64,000 nt of DNA from CAYPJE01 sp964410945 (GCA_964410945.1 CAYPJE010000009.1:1-64000); one strand, 5' to 3'. Positions 17,036-27,700 are shown, numbered from the stretch's first letter. Numbers and translations: made by a program. Notes: a model not told the origin generated them from the sequence alone.

Positions 17036-17964
17036 TGTACCTCTTGCATCCAGATTTTTCCGTCTTCATTGGTATCATAAGCAATCCAGCGGCCATCGGG
17101 AGACCAGTCGGGATGCATTTCATAGCTATCGGAACCAGCGGTAAGATTTACTTTCCCGGTTCCATCGATATTGATCACATAGATGTCCGATTGGGTGATC
17201 TGATGTCCGTCGTCTTCAGTGATCATATAGGCAATTTTTTTGCTGTCGGCACTCCAGGTGGGGTGTTCACCTATTCCAAGGTCGGTCTTTACTCCACTTC
17301 CAATATTTATAACCCATAGATTACCGCCATATACCTGGTAGGCGATGCATTGACCGTCAGGTGAAACTTCTTCGACAAGAATATCATTCCCCGCTTCAAC
17401 CAATTCGGAGATATTGTCCAGGGCCAGATCATATTGATAAATTTTGTTTCTATTTGATTGAATAATTATTTCACCGGACCGATTGCCGGAAATTGCTTTA
17501 CCTGGTACTTGATAGATTTTTGCTTGAGCTGAGGTCATGAATATACGATCGTCATTCGTGGTCCAGACCGGTCTGCCCTGTAGACGTTTGACATAACCGG
17601 TAATTAGTTTCTCCTGCCCATCATCAATGGAATAAATGGCGATGGAACTCCAGCGGCGACGGTTTTCATATTTTGATATCCGCGTGGCAATCGATTTACT
17701 GTCGTGGGACCAGGCCATCCCATAACCGGCACCCATTTTGTCACTTAACTCCCGAATCTCATTCCCAGTAAACGAGTATAGATATAGGCCACTGTAACTG
17801 GTACCGGTCACCGCCAGGTGATTACCGTCCGGTGACCATTCAGGATTCATTAAATACTGGTCCTGCTCGACCAGCAATACCGGTTCGGAAAGGGCCTTTA
17901 CCGCCGGTGAACCCGCGGAGGCAATTCCACTGATTAAAAAAATGGTTGTTATCAGATTTTTCAT
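17032..17964 (-). CDS. Secreted TolB-like (PD40) beta-propeller protein, second copy
   Basis: The start at 17964 (MKNLITTIFLISGIASAG) gives a signal peptide; the in-frame extension to 18006 does not. The body consists of PD40 blades: 'NPEWSPDGNHLAVTGT', 'MAWSHDSKSIATRIS', 'PVWTTNDDRIFMTSA', 'PTWSADSKKIAYMIT' and 'HPDWSPDGRWIAYDT'. It aligns along its length with the propeller at 13539-14459, including 'DKMGAGYGMAWS' against 'DEMGAGYEAKYS'. Its stop codon overlaps the start of the amidase gene by 4 bases, which suggests the two proteins are made together and may work as a pair. No Shine-Dalgarno sequence is evident. The exact ligand cannot be told. Confidence 0.8.
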   Translation of the reverse strand: MKNLITTIFLISGIASAGSPAVKALSEPVLLVEQDQYLMNPEWSPDGNHLAVTGTSYSGLYLYSFTGNEIRELSDKMGAGYGMAWSHDSKSIATRISKYENRRRWSSIAIYSIDDGQEKLITGYVKRLQGRPVWTTNDDRIFMTSAQAKIYQVPGKAISGNRSGEIIIQSNRNKIYQYDLALDNISELVEAGNDILVEEVSPDGQCIAYQVYGGNLWVINIGSGVKTDLGIGEHPTWSADSKKIAYMITEDDGHQITQSDIYVINIDGTGKVNLTAGSDSYEMHPDWSPDGRWIAYDTNEDGKIWMQEVQ

Positions 17965-18044
17965 TTTATTGTACCAGTTAACAGATAGTGATATATGGTG
18001 AATCACATGTTGGTTTTAAAAAATTAAAGAACTAGAAAAGATAC

Positions 18045-18073
18045 AGCTAGCCCCCGGTAAACGGGGGCCAGCT
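18045..18073 (-). terminator. Hairpin after the propeller-CTD gene
   Basis: A 12-bp nearly perfect stem (AGCTAGCCCCCG / CGGGGGCCAGCT, one mismatch) closes on a 5-base loop, 17 bases beyond the stop codon of the gene that ends at 18090. The minus-strand continuation has only a short TTTTC run, so it may be a weak terminator or an RNA-stabilising hairpin. Confidence 0.55.
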
Positions 18074-18089
18074 ATTTAAAGAACAGGTG

Positions 18090-19511
18090 CTATTTGATCA
18101 AGGTCATTTTCCGTACTTCGCTGATGCCATCTATGTTTAATTCATAGAAATAGACACCGGAAGCGAGATGACCGGCATTGAAGGTCGGCTGGTAGGAGCC
18201 GGCATTCATATGCTGATTGATCAATGTTTCAACCTGACGACCGGTAATATCATAAACCGTCAGTTTAACCGTTCCAGCCTGATTCATGCTGAACGGAATG
18301 GTCGTGGTCGGGTTGAAGGGGTTGGGATAGTTCTGCGAGAGACTGATTGAAGATGGAATTTCCGTCTGGTCAGAATCTACGCCCAGATCGTCCACATATT
18401 CCCAGGTCTTGATGGTATAGCCGTAGAAATCGGCAATATACATTTCAGAACCATCATTGCTGAAGGCCATGTCACGTGGGCAACGGACAATCCAGGGTGA
18501 ACTGTAACCACTACTGGTTGTATCACCGGTGGCGAATGAAAAGATACTGGTGCTGTCAACGATTCCACCAGTGGCGGGATCAACAGCCCAGAAAGCTTCC
18601 AGAGCATCGCCCTGGATCGTGGAAAACCATAGGTACCCAGTACTTGGTTCATAGGTAGTACAGGTTACACCAGGGAACATCTCAGTGGTATCAACCATGA
18701 TCGATTTGATCAGGGTATCAGCGATGGCATAAGTTCCATCAGGACCGGAGGCACTGTACATATCGAAGATACCATTTCCACCGGAATTACCGGCAATCCA
18801 GACGTGGGTACCGGTTCCGTTACAGGTCAGACCACGGGCAACGGCACCAGGCTGGGTGGCAGTAACTTGGGTATAGACTGAAAAATCGAAGGCATCCAGA
18901 ACGTCAACCGGGTTGCCGCCGAACAGGTCACCATGATAGATATAGCCATTGTCATCGGCGGCCGGACGATGGCCTGCTCCACCAGTACTCTGGTAGTTAG
19001 CAATTACTTCACCAGTCTGATAATTCAGCTGCCACAGTAAACCACCGCTGGTGGAGACAACGATATTCCCATCGGCATCGGTGCACATTCCACGTAAGCC
19101 ATTCCAAGTCGTATCAATGGTAACACCATCTTCCCAGGTCAGGAACTGATAGGTGGTTACCGTACCATCCGTCGCTAATTTAAATATCGGATAGGTGCCT
19201 TTGACGATTGTTGTATCAGCGCCAGTTGACGATCCACCTGGTACCAGTACATCAATATCATCAGGCCAGATTTTTGTTACCCCATCGGTATCATAATAAT
19301 AGCGCTGGTAATAGGCACCGAACCAGATATTGTTATCCGGATCTACCGTCACCGCATAGGGGTTTTTCAATCCGGGAACGTTAGGTGTCTGCGTGTCAGA
19401 TGCTGTTTCCCAACCAATTGCAGCACATTCCTTGAACCGCCAGCCGGAGTATCCGAACACCGTGCCGGTGATGAAGGTCAGTGCCAGAACAACTAGTATC
19501 ACTTTCTTCAT
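18090..19511 (-). CDS. Secreted beta-propeller (SMP-30/NHL-like) protein with T9SS sorting domain
   Basis: 473 residues; signal peptide 'VILVVLALTFITGTVFG' and AAAGGAAA upstream of the ATG. The middle consists of propeller repeats such as 'NPYAVTVDPDNNIWFGAYY', 'LRGMCTDADGNIVVSTSGG', 'TCTTYEPSTGYLWFSTIQG' and 'DMAFSNDGSEMYIADFYG', the NHL/SMP-30 style pattern of a residue patch followed by 'G.I/W...'. From ~392 there is a C-terminal domain 'SLSQNYPNPFNPTTTIPFS' ending in 'VRKMTLIK', as in the amidases. It is probably a surface-anchored or secreted binding protein. A hairpin follows and the lipoprotein propeller gene lies 101 bases upstream. Confidence 0.78.
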   Translation of the reverse strand: MKKVILVVLALTFITGTVFGYSGWRFKECAAIGWETASDTQTPNVPGLKNPYAVTVDPDNNIWFGAYYQRYYYDTDGVTKIWPDDIDVLVPGGSSTGADTTIVKGTYPIFKLATDGTVTTYQFLTWEDGVTIDTTWNGLRGMCTDADGNIVVSTSGGLLWQLNYQTGEVIANYQSTGGAGHRPAADDNGYIYHGDLFGGNPVDVLDAFDFSVYTQVTATQPGAVARGLTCNGTGTHVWIAGNSGGNGIFDMYSASGPDGTYAIADTLIKSIMVDTTEMFPGVTCTTYEPSTGYLWFSTIQGDALEAFWAVDPATGGIVDSTSIFSFATGDTTSSGYSSPWIVRCPRDMAFSNDGSEMYIADFYGYTIKTWEYVDDLGVDSDQTEIPSSISLSQNYPNPFNPTTTIPFSMNQAGTVKLTVYDITGRQVETLINQHMNAGSYQPTFNAGHLASGVYFYELNIDGISEVRKMTLIK

Positions 19512-19573
19512 TTGTATTTCCTTTGTGATTTTAGTTAAGTACTCAACTATCCAGTTAAGTTTCTTATGAAAGC

Positions 19574-19589
19574 TGCAGTGCGCACTGCA
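19574..19589. promoter_or_regulatory. 16-base perfect palindrome nested in a second inverted repeat
   Basis: TGCAGTGCGCACTGCA is a perfect palindrome in the 101-base gap between two propeller genes. It is enclosed by CTTATG (19563-19568) and CATAAG (19601-19606), forming a second, outer inverted repeat. No T tract follows on the minus strand, so it is more likely an operator or an RNA-processing hairpin than a terminator. Confidence 0.4.
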
Positions 19590-19612
19590 TTATCACTTTA
19601 CATAAGTTTTTT

Positions 19613-20857
19613 TCAGTCACGGCCATAATAGGGGGCCGACAGTTTTCCGGTGGTGATCCTGATCAGACGCTTATCCGCATCTTCAGCACCCATCCGGTTG
19701 ACATAAAGGTATTGATCGCTGCCCCAGCTGAAATTGCTGGTTGGCGCTGTTAAAACAGCGGGGAAAAGTGGTTCTGGCACCGCGGTAAGATAGGAACCGC
19801 CACCATCTGGTTCAAGCATGTAGATAGCATCAAATCCAACCGCTTCATCGGCGCCAAGGAACATTACACCATTCTCATCAAAAGTAATCGCCAGCAGATC
19901 GGGTCCGGTAGTTCCAACATAGGTCTCCCAGTCGAATACATCTTCCCAGGCTCCCAGGGTTCCATTGGCATCCAGTATCTGGTTTCGCCAGACACCACGC
20001 TCTACGAATGTGGCGTCACTTCCGGAGTAAGTGCCGGTTACATAAACATAGCCATCATAAACCCGGATCGAGGTAAAACTGTGTTTGCTCTCGTAGGAGG
20101 CAGCTTTAAAATGCGTTGTATCCGGATTGATGCAATATATCCCACCACGCGAGGCAACGTACATATTGTCATTGATATCAAAATCGATGGCATAGGCATA
20201 ACCCGGTGTGGCATATACACCGAAATCACTGCCATCAGGCTGCACATAGTAGACAACCTTACGGTTGGTCCCGAAAATAACTCCGTTGGGACCGACGCAC
20301 ATATTACCAAATCCGGTTGTGAGGATAGATGAGATATCGGCTACATCCTGAGGTGAATCATCTGTAGTAGTAATCAGCTGTACTTTCATCAAACCTTCGG
20401 AACAGATATAAACTTTGTCCGAGTCTCCGCAGGCCACGGCACTGACGGAGTGAGCTTCGGTGACGCCACCGTATTCGATCGCCGCAAACTCAATCTTATA
20501 TGGTTCATATTCTCCAAAAGCATAGGCTCCGGAAGTGGCAACCTTAACCACCAGTGAATCGCCCTCGATATACGGTGCCAGTACTACAATCTCAGTGCTG
20601 GAATTCTGCAAAATGGTGGCTTTGGCATTCCCGAAATAGACATAGTTCAGCAGCGGATCATCAGAGAAATTCGAACCGGTGATGGTTACATTATCGATCA
20701 GGGCATAGACGCTGGCCGGTTGCACATCATCGATTACCGGTGCCGCATTGCCGGTTTCATCCGGATCATAAACACTGTCCGTAACCTCGGTTTCGCAGCC
20801 GGTACCAATTAGTGCAATACTGATTAATAGTAGGAAGGTAATTATTTGTTTACCCAT
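19613..20857 (-). CDS. IPT/TIG-domain beta-propeller lipoprotein
   Basis: The start at 20857 (MGKQIITFLLLISIALIGTGC) has AGGAGA upstream and gives a lipoprotein signal with the Cys at the end of 'LIGTGC'. Residues ~40-120 form an IPT/TIG-like Ig domain ('PVIDDVQPASVYALIDN', 'VTITGSNFSDDP', 'YVYFGNAKATI'). The rest is a propeller built from segments such as 'NMCVGPNGVIFGTNRK', 'AIDFDINDNMYVASRGG' and 'LAITFDENGVMFLGADEA'. In the FCB group the IPT-plus-propeller architecture is common among surface glycan-binding lipoproteins next to SusC-like receptors. It sits in the tail of cassette B, between a PorV-like barrel and a propeller-CTD protein. Ligand unknown. Confidence 0.75.
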   Translation of the reverse strand: MGKQIITFLLLISIALIGTGCETEVTDSVYDPDETGNAAPVIDDVQPASVYALIDNVTITGSNFSDDPLLNYVYFGNAKATILQNSSTEIVVLAPYIEGDSLVVKVATSGAYAFGEYEPYKIEFAAIEYGGVTEAHSVSAVACGDSDKVYICSEGLMKVQLITTTDDSPQDVADISSILTTGFGNMCVGPNGVIFGTNRKVVYYVQPDGSDFGVYATPGYAYAIDFDINDNMYVASRGGIYCINPDTTHFKAASYESKHSFTSIRVYDGYVYVTGTYSGSDATFVERGVWRNQILDANGTLGAWEDVFDWETYVGTTGPDLLAITFDENGVMFLGADEAVGFDAIYMLEPDGGGSYLTAVPEPLFPAVLTAPTSNFSWGSDQYLYVNRMGAEDADKRLIRITTGKLSAPYYGRD

Positions 20858-20893
20858 TTTTATCTCCTGATTCAAAAGTTAGTGCTATCCGCA

Positions 20894-21892
20894 TCATATT
20901 GAAAATCTTATTGAAATACGCTGAACATTATCAAAAACCCCGAACGGGGTGTAGGCATAATCCAGTGCCAGGCCAAATTTGTTGAACCCGAAACCAAAGG
21001 CAACACTCTGCTCATCAGACACCAAATGGTATCCCAGTCGTAGATTTGCCAGATTGGCCAGGGAATATTCCAGACCGAATTTCAGCTGCTCGGGATAGGA
21101 CCGGGGATGAAGGGCATCCACAGAGAAAATCAGTGAATTCACTGGACTACCTGGCAGGAAATCCATCAAGTCCATTGATATACCCATTGTAAATAAAAGT
21201 GGCATCTGGAAACTTTCCTTCTCAAATTCAACCTCTTTGGAAAAATTCCTGATACTCATACCAAATACCAGACTTTTAAAGCGCGTCCTGTACAGGGTGC
21301 CAAAATCGAAGGCATATTCCGCAGCCAGATTTTTTTTAACCACCAGGCTATCACCTTCAGGAATAACACTTTTACCAAGTTGCTGAGCCGCTATTTTAAT
21401 CTGTCCCCCGACCGAGAAGTGATCGGTAAGTGATTTTGCATAACCTACTCCAGCTGACAGAGCCATCGGATTCATTTCTTCCGTCAGGATATATCCATCC
21501 ATGTTATCCCAGCGCATGGTACCCTGGATTTCGCCATAATCGATGGTTGACAGGGAGGCTCCAAAAACTCCGAATTTCCCATTCAAGGGTTTGATTGCCC
21601 CACTGAATGACAGATAATTGATATCGGCAATCCAGTAGTTTCTGCTTAGAGAAACATCGATTGTTTCCTCCATTCTTGCTAAACCGGCCGGATTGAAAAA
21701 CAGGGCAGTGGAATTATTCAACAGCGTGGTAACCGCTCCAGCCATGGCTCCGGCCCTGGCATCTGATGATACACTGAGAAACTGGAAACCGGTCTGTCCC
21801 AGCTTCTTGTCTTCGCCAGCCGCCGGGTTGATCAGCAGGGCCATCAATGTTAAAATCACTATCGATCGGCAATTGAGATATCGTATTTTCAT
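20894..21892 (-). CDS. PorV/PorQ-like outer-membrane barrel (cassette B)
   Basis: About 332 residues with an N-terminal signal. After it comes the PorV-type entry 'LGQTGFQFLSVSSDARAGAM', then 'ALFFNPAGLARM', 'YAKSLTDHFSVGGQIKIAA', 'FDFGTLYRTRFKSLVFGMS' and a C-terminal barrel strand ending in 'ISIRFSI'. PorV in T9SS bacteria accepts secreted cargo at the cell surface. Three in-frame ATG codons lie in a row at 21898-21890; the AGGAGG is too close to the first and best spaced for the third, so 21892 was chosen. The gene overlaps or abuts the stop of the lipoprotein gene upstream. It is a close paralog of the barrel at 28111-29109. Confidence 0.82.
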   Translation of the reverse strand: MKIRYLNCRSIVILTLMALLINPAAGEDKKLGQTGFQFLSVSSDARAGAMAGAVTTLLNNSTALFFNPAGLARMEETIDVSLSRNYWIADINYLSFSGAIKPLNGKFGVFGASLSTIDYGEIQGTMRWDNMDGYILTEEMNPMALSAGVGYAKSLTDHFSVGGQIKIAAQQLGKSVIPEGDSLVVKKNLAAEYAFDFGTLYRTRFKSLVFGMSIRNFSKEVEFEKESFQMPLLFTMGISMDLMDFLPGSPVNSLIFSVDALHPRSYPEQLKFGLEYSLANLANLRLGYHLVSDEQSVAFGFGFNKFGLALDYAYTPFGVFDNVQRISIRFSI

Positions 21893-21894
21893 CA

Positions 21895-22524
21895 TCATCC
21901 CTCCTGCTCGACTTGAATTACTGCATTGATAACTGTTTCTTCCAGCATATCGGTCTTGATTATCCTTCCCAGGTAGCGTCCCGGTGTGAGTTCATAGGCA
22001 TTCTTGACAGAGATATAGTAAATCAGGGTCACCTTTAAAGCTTCATCGGTATAATAGGTAACACCCCCGGTCACTTCCTCGGTTGAACGGCTGGTGGACT
22101 GGTTCTCTAAAACCATACCCGTTCCATCAATCAGTTCAAAGATTACCGGCTCATTGAAACAGAATACATATTCACCTTCGACTCCGGCTTCAATATAAAA
22201 ATAGGAGGAGTCATCGCTGGCAATGTCAATCTCGTAGCAACTGTCCTTGACCATCAATTGCTGTCCGTAGACCTCCAGTGTATCAATAATAGCACCGACA
22301 CTGGCATTAATATTAGTACCGGTCCAGGCCGTATCATACTGAGCCAGACCTTCCAGCCCCACCTCTATCACCAGGAGGGAATCCTGCATAATATCTATTA
22401 CAGCCCGATCCAAATCAGATAATACATAGTCTTCATCCTTGAAGTCATCACAGCACAAGAATAAACCGGCCAGTAACGCCACCGGCAATAATCCTGTAAT
22501 CATTTTACTTCTCATGTGATTCAT
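21895..22524 (-). CDS. Small lipoprotein of surface cassette B
   Basis: 209 residues with a hydrophobic signal and Cys pair in 'LLAGLFLCCDDF', consistent with lipoprotein processing. The mature part is acidic and Thr/Ser-rich with short beta-strand-like segments and no recognised domain. It takes the same position (between the large secreted protein and the PorV-like barrel) as the 384-residue lipoprotein in cassette A. The start could be 22524 or the ATG three codons further in; AGAGG lies upstream of both. The 3' end overlaps the PorV-like gene. Function unknown; a partner or accessory to the receptor is inferred from position. Confidence 0.7.
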   Translation of the reverse strand: MNHMRSKMITGLLPVALLAGLFLCCDDFKDEDYVLSDLDRAVIDIMQDSLLVIEVGLEGLAQYDTAWTGTNINASVGAIIDTLEVYGQQLMVKDSCYEIDIASDDSSYFYIEAGVEGEYVFCFNEPVIFELIDGTGMVLENQSTSRSTEEVTGGVTYYTDEALKVTLIYYISVKNAYELTPGRYLGRIIKTDMLEETVINAVIQVEQEG

Positions 22525-22530
22525 TACCTC

Positions 22531-24729
22531 TTACCTGACAATAATAAATTTTCGATAAGTATTCTCCCCTTTGGAGAATATTTTTTTACCGGTTTCTTCA
22601 TCATAGATATTCTTTGATACTTCAAAGTAAGCAATATATAACCCGCTGACAACAACCTGACGGGCCGATGAGATAGAATTCCAGTATATATCACCACTGC
22701 CCTCGTCGTGATGGAGTGTCTCGATCAGATCGCCCCGTTCACTATAAATCTTAATTATGCATTGACCGGGGATATTCAGGAACCCAATCTGGTCAATACC
22801 ACTTTCTCCATACTGGAGATCCCTGGCAGAGAAATTATAGGGATTCGGAACAACAACAATATCCTTGAGGTTTACACCCTGCTTGCGTTTCAGATTGGCC
22901 GGCTCGGTGGTTTTGGTGTAGAACCGGTTACTCTCCAATGGACCAGGTGGATTCAGCTCACCACTGGTATTATTGCTGCCATCATTGACAGCGGTTATAT
23001 AATAATAGTAATCCAGACCCCTGGAGGGTGTTCTATCTTCGTAAATCGTAATCCCTGATCCAACGGTGGCCAGCAGTTCATGTACCGTATCAGGTTTATG
23101 CATGGCACGATAAATCCGGTAGCCGGCAAAATCAGAGTTGCCGTCATCGGGACTTAATCCCCAACTGAGGGTGATTTTATCACCGCCTGATGTCACATCA
23201 AAAGTAATCGGTGGTCGCGGTGGTTGAGGAATGTTGAAACCGGACTTATAGTTTCGATAGGCCCGGCCTATTGTTTTCATGATTGAATCCTTGCCGGTAA
23301 ACACCCAGGAATTTTTATACTCATCGGCACTGCCGTCAGCATAAGTACCGGATTTGGTCGATCCATCGGGCATGGTAAAATCATAGGAGGTACTGGGATT
23401 CTTGTAGGCTTCATACCATTTACGGCCGATCTGGATACATTTTTCACGATCCAGTCCGCTTATCCCTTCCACTTCAACGATTACCACACTATCGCCATGG
23501 GGAATATCAAAAGGACCGTAACCGGTCCAGAGATTGGTACCACCACCATCACGATGTACGGTATAAGGATCGGTTTTTAACGGATCGGTCATATAGGTCT
23601 CATCCATCCGGTCATCACCACCCATACCAACACCGAACGGGACACCATCGAGAAAATCCCACATAAGTTTCATGGCTGGAATGGAACCCTGATTATTGGA
23701 ACCGCCAGAAGGATAGGTATCTCCGGCATGCCAGCCCAGAACTGCTGGTTGGGTGGCATCATCAGTGGTATCGCTGGCACTGACCGGTACCTGGAGAATT
23801 CCCAGGCCCACATGATGGGGTGAACACAGACGGCCATTTTCATACAAGTCAGGAGCGCCAATCGTACTGTAGACACTGGCTTCATTCTGCCCCAGATAAC
23901 AGAAGCCCTGACGAATCCAATCCTGGATACCATCGGCTTCGGTAAACATTTCACCCTGGTGGCTGGCATAGTCCTCACCGCGCTTGGTCACCCAGGTGTG
24001 CTTGCCCCACTTCTGACTTCCATCACCCATTGTCGATGCACCGTCACGGCTGACGGAATAGCGCACACTCCAGCCAACCCGGGCTCCGTAGATAGTATTG
24101 GTCAATTCTATCTCGTCATCATAATCCGTGTTACCGGTATTTTTCAGGATAATTTCCTTGATGATATAATTATCGTGGTACTGCTGAGAAAAGGCATGTA
24201 TCCGACGGGTGAAGGTTAATCCGGAGTATGTATTTACAGTATTTACAACTACCCGGTCGGCCTTCTGTTCGGGGATAGCATCTTCCTCGGTGACATCATC
24301 CATAAAGGGAGCAGTTAGGTTGTTGCCATCAACGGTCACCAGCGGCATTTCAAACCTGGTGGATTGAGTCAAACGTACCGGGAACAATGAATCGTCGGCT
24401 CTTCCCAGGCTGATATAGGTTCCCCAGTATTCCCAGGTCTCGCCAATTTCATCAGTCCAGTCCTGAATTGCCAAAAACGATCGCTTGATGACGGCATTAT
24501 CCTGATAAAGGTAGTCGGCCGGCCAGATCAGGCCTTCGTAGTAACTGCCGGTCCAGGCCCGTTCGGCTCCATAGGCTGATATATGTGTTTGGAAACTCCC
24601 AACCCTGATATAGCTCTTACCATTAGGGTCAATAGCATTATCGTCCTGGGCTCCCAATCCTGCCAGCAGGACCAGCAGCATTATAAATAGCCTTGAGCAT
24701 TTTGATTGCGGTATGAAAGAATTATTCAT
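22531..24729 (-). CDS. Large secreted Fn3 protein with C-terminal sorting-like domain (cassette B)
   Basis: 732 residues; signal peptide 'LFIMLLVLLAGLGAQ'. The first ~480 residues have no recognised domain but are homologous over long stretches to the protein at 30322-32472, for example 'KNSWVFTGKDSI' against 'KNSWVYTGKDSI'. A fibronectin III-like domain begins near 504 ('ITFDVTSGGDKITLSW'), and from ~623 there is a C-terminal domain with 'VVVPNPYNFSARD' and 'VVSGLYIAYFEV', a FlgD-Ig/T9SS-type variant with VPNPY instead of YPNPFNP. It lies between its TonB receptor and lipoprotein, with spacers under 25 bases. Probably a surface protein working with the receptor; substrate unknown. Confidence 0.75.
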   Translation of the reverse strand: MNNSFIPQSKCSRLFIMLLVLLAGLGAQDDNAIDPNGKSYIRVGSFQTHISAYGAERAWTGSYYEGLIWPADYLYQDNAVIKRSFLAIQDWTDEIGETWEYWGTYISLGRADDSLFPVRLTQSTRFEMPLVTVDGNNLTAPFMDDVTEEDAIPEQKADRVVVNTVNTYSGLTFTRRIHAFSQQYHDNYIIKEIILKNTGNTDYDDEIELTNTIYGARVGWSVRYSVSRDGASTMGDGSQKWGKHTWVTKRGEDYASHQGEMFTEADGIQDWIRQGFCYLGQNEASVYSTIGAPDLYENGRLCSPHHVGLGILQVPVSASDTTDDATQPAVLGWHAGDTYPSGGSNNQGSIPAMKLMWDFLDGVPFGVGMGGDDRMDETYMTDPLKTDPYTVHRDGGGTNLWTGYGPFDIPHGDSVVIVEVEGISGLDREKCIQIGRKWYEAYKNPSTSYDFTMPDGSTKSGTYADGSADEYKNSWVFTGKDSIMKTIGRAYRNYKSGFNIPQPPRPPITFDVTSGGDKITLSWGLSPDDGNSDFAGYRIYRAMHKPDTVHELLATVGSGITIYEDRTPSRGLDYYYYITAVNDGSNNTSGELNPPGPLESNRFYTKTTEPANLKRKQGVNLKDIVVVPNPYNFSARDLQYGESGIDQIGFLNIPGQCIIKIYSERGDLIETLHHDEGSGDIYWNSISSARQVVVSGLYIAYFEVSKNIYDEETGKKIFSKGENTYRKFIIVR

Positions 24730-24753
24730 AGTCTGTTCCGTTCATTCCCTGTT

Positions 24754-27700
24754 TTAGAATGAAATTTGAAATCCAATTTTAATTTCACGCGGGTTATGGA
24801 AAGTCATCGACCGGTAGTTGGGCATGTCGATATAGGCTTTGTCATCCAGGAGCTGGTTGAAGGTTGACTTTGTTACTGTCTGCCAGCCTTCACCATTGTA
24901 ATCATAACCGATATACTTGGTCACTGTCTCGGAATAATCATAGATATAACCAATAAAATTATCTTCGTCATCGTACTCTACACCGGTTATTTCATACCCT
25001 TCAAACTTGTAAACGGCGCCACTCTCTCCGGCCTTTATATCTTCAGGTAGTAAATCCGAATCAAGCGGATTGTATGATATCTCACGCATGGGTACATAAT
25101 CCACATCATCATCACGGTAGGTTCCCAATCGATCATTGCCCTTCTGTAATCCATCCTCCCAGTCAAAATGCAGGGAAGCGCGGTAGTCTTCGTAATCCTG
25201 ACTGTTGGTAAAGCCAGCATAACTGAGGAATTTGGTATTCAGTACGTTGGATACATCCACATAGAGCTGTAGGTCGGCATTCTTGAGCTGGATACTCTTA
25301 GTCAATCTTAAGTCAATGCCATAAGAATCGACCCACTGAACGTTATTGACCACTCCGTCAATATTATTAGGATTATAGGTGCTGTAACTGCCTGCTTTCC
25401 AGGTGGCCAGAATGTTCAAGTTGATCCCTCCCAGGGGATAAATTCCGGCAATATTGACTCCAAAACGTTTGGGAGAATGGAGATCTATACTGGCACGGGC
25501 ATAGGGTCGCGGAACCGGTTTAGCCTGATACTCGTTATCGTTCAGGTATTCACGCATCTTGGTCGGATTCTCATAATTCTCCAGTAACCCGAAATAGCCA
25601 TATGTATTAACCATATAGGTATAATTGATGAAACCGGTCAGCCAGTCTCCTTTACGTTTTTCAATAGTAAACTCAGCACCTCGGATATCCTCGTAGTGAT
25701 TATTATCGGTTACCACATAATCAACTGCCGTATTGATGCTTTCATAGACAATCCAGCCAACCTGGTTGGTCACATTCTTGTAATAGCCGGCCACATTGAT
25801 CAGATATTGATCGAACAGACTCTGGCTATACCCAATTTCATAAGCAACCGTCTTTTCCTGGTTCAGGTTAGGATTCCCGATATCGGTGACCTGGCCATTA
25901 TACTCGCGCTGCAGGCTGAAGCGGTTGGCTGAGGAAGCCTCGGAACGGTAATGGCCATAATTGAAGTACAGTTTCGAATTTTCACTGATCGGATGGGAGA
26001 TACCGATTCGTGGACTGAGTGTCAGCTCAGGGTCGGTTTTCTCATTAGGAGCATTTTCTTCAATCAAATCACCCTGTCCGGCCTTATAAAATGAATCAAA
26101 TGGATCGAGGATATAATAGACCGTATTGGCATCGGAATAATCCAATCTCAGGCTGAGGTTGGCAATCAGACCTTTGAACTCCAGTTGATTGTTGACGTAA
26201 GCACCCAGGCGATAGGGGCTGACTTCGTAGACCTGCTCGCGGTTCCAGGTGGTCATGCCCGAATTAACAGCAAATGATTTGATGTCGTAATTATTGATCA
26301 CAGCCTCCCACCCGGCTCTGATCTTGTTGGTGGGATTCACCTGGCTGGTCATGTCGAATTTCAAATGGTAGTTGCGGTTCACACTTCTATCACGTCCGAT
26401 ATTCATCCAGCCACCAATGATCATCTCATCGCCCAGAGAATTCAAGCCATCGACATCATAAAAACCATAGGGTGCTTCATCCACCAGATAATCGGAGTAG
26501 CCGGGAATTGGGGCATACAGCGACGAATCACGGGCATCGGTCTGATAGGTATTATAACGGTTTATCTGATTCTTGAAACTGATTTCATAAAATGTTTTAT
26601 TACTCAAACCGTGACTTAAATTAAATCCAATTACGGTCCGGTAGATCTCAGTAGGACTATAATAACTTGGAACAAACAATGATTCACTGTTGGACAGGTT
26701 GGCAACAGAATAAACTGACTGGAGAACATAACCGGTCGGTGTGGTGGTCCAGTTATAAGGTGAAACCGATTTAGTCATTCCATATGAACCGGTAACTGAC
26801 AATTTAATATTTTGCCGCAGATCAGATGTCAGTTTCAGGCGGGCAATATTATCGCGGTAGCTATCAGTGGATAAGGGAAAAACAAACATATTCTGGGATT
26901 CACGGTAGGAAAAATAGAATCTGAGATTTCCCAGGTCTTTCCCCAATACCGGTATCGGTCCACCGACACCGAAATCCAGGGTATAATCCGGTTTTGTTAT
27001 GTCCCCCTGGCGGCGGTGTTGCCATTCAAACAGTTTTTTGCAGGCTTCCGGCGATAAATCATTGCTGGGATCATCATCGGACATCAGGGCTTCCGAAATA
27101 GCATTCCAGCCCATGAAAGTAGGATATTCGCTGGCAGTGGCATCATCCCAGTATGAGCGTTCGCCGTCGCCGTTATAATCAGTGAATGATTCCCCTGCAT
27201 CCCACTCACCATTTCCATTATCATCTTCGAATGGTTCGCCCACAGTAGTACCTTCCCAGCAAACCGCTTCATCCAGGTAGGGCCGGAGCCAGTAGGACTC
27301 AGGATCGTATGGTGAAATACCGAATGTTTTTGGCCCTGGCGGGCGATAATTATAATGGAAGGATCCGGAGTAGCGATTGGGATCACCTTCACTGGTAATG
27401 ATATTCACAACACCCGATCGGGCATTACCGTATTCACCATTAAAACCACCGGTTTGAATTGTAAATTCTTTCACCGAACTGAGAGCTACAGAGGTGTAGG
27501 GCAGATTTGAGCGCCCGTCGTTCATAATAAAACCATCTACGATATAGGCAGTCTCCGATGAACTGCTGCCGCGAATACTCAAATCTTCCACACCGGCCTG
27601 CAGGCCGATTACTTCATTAACACTGGTTACCGGCATGGTTTCAATTGTTTCCGATGAAACACTTAACTTACTATGGGAAACACCTTCTTCGACTACAGGG

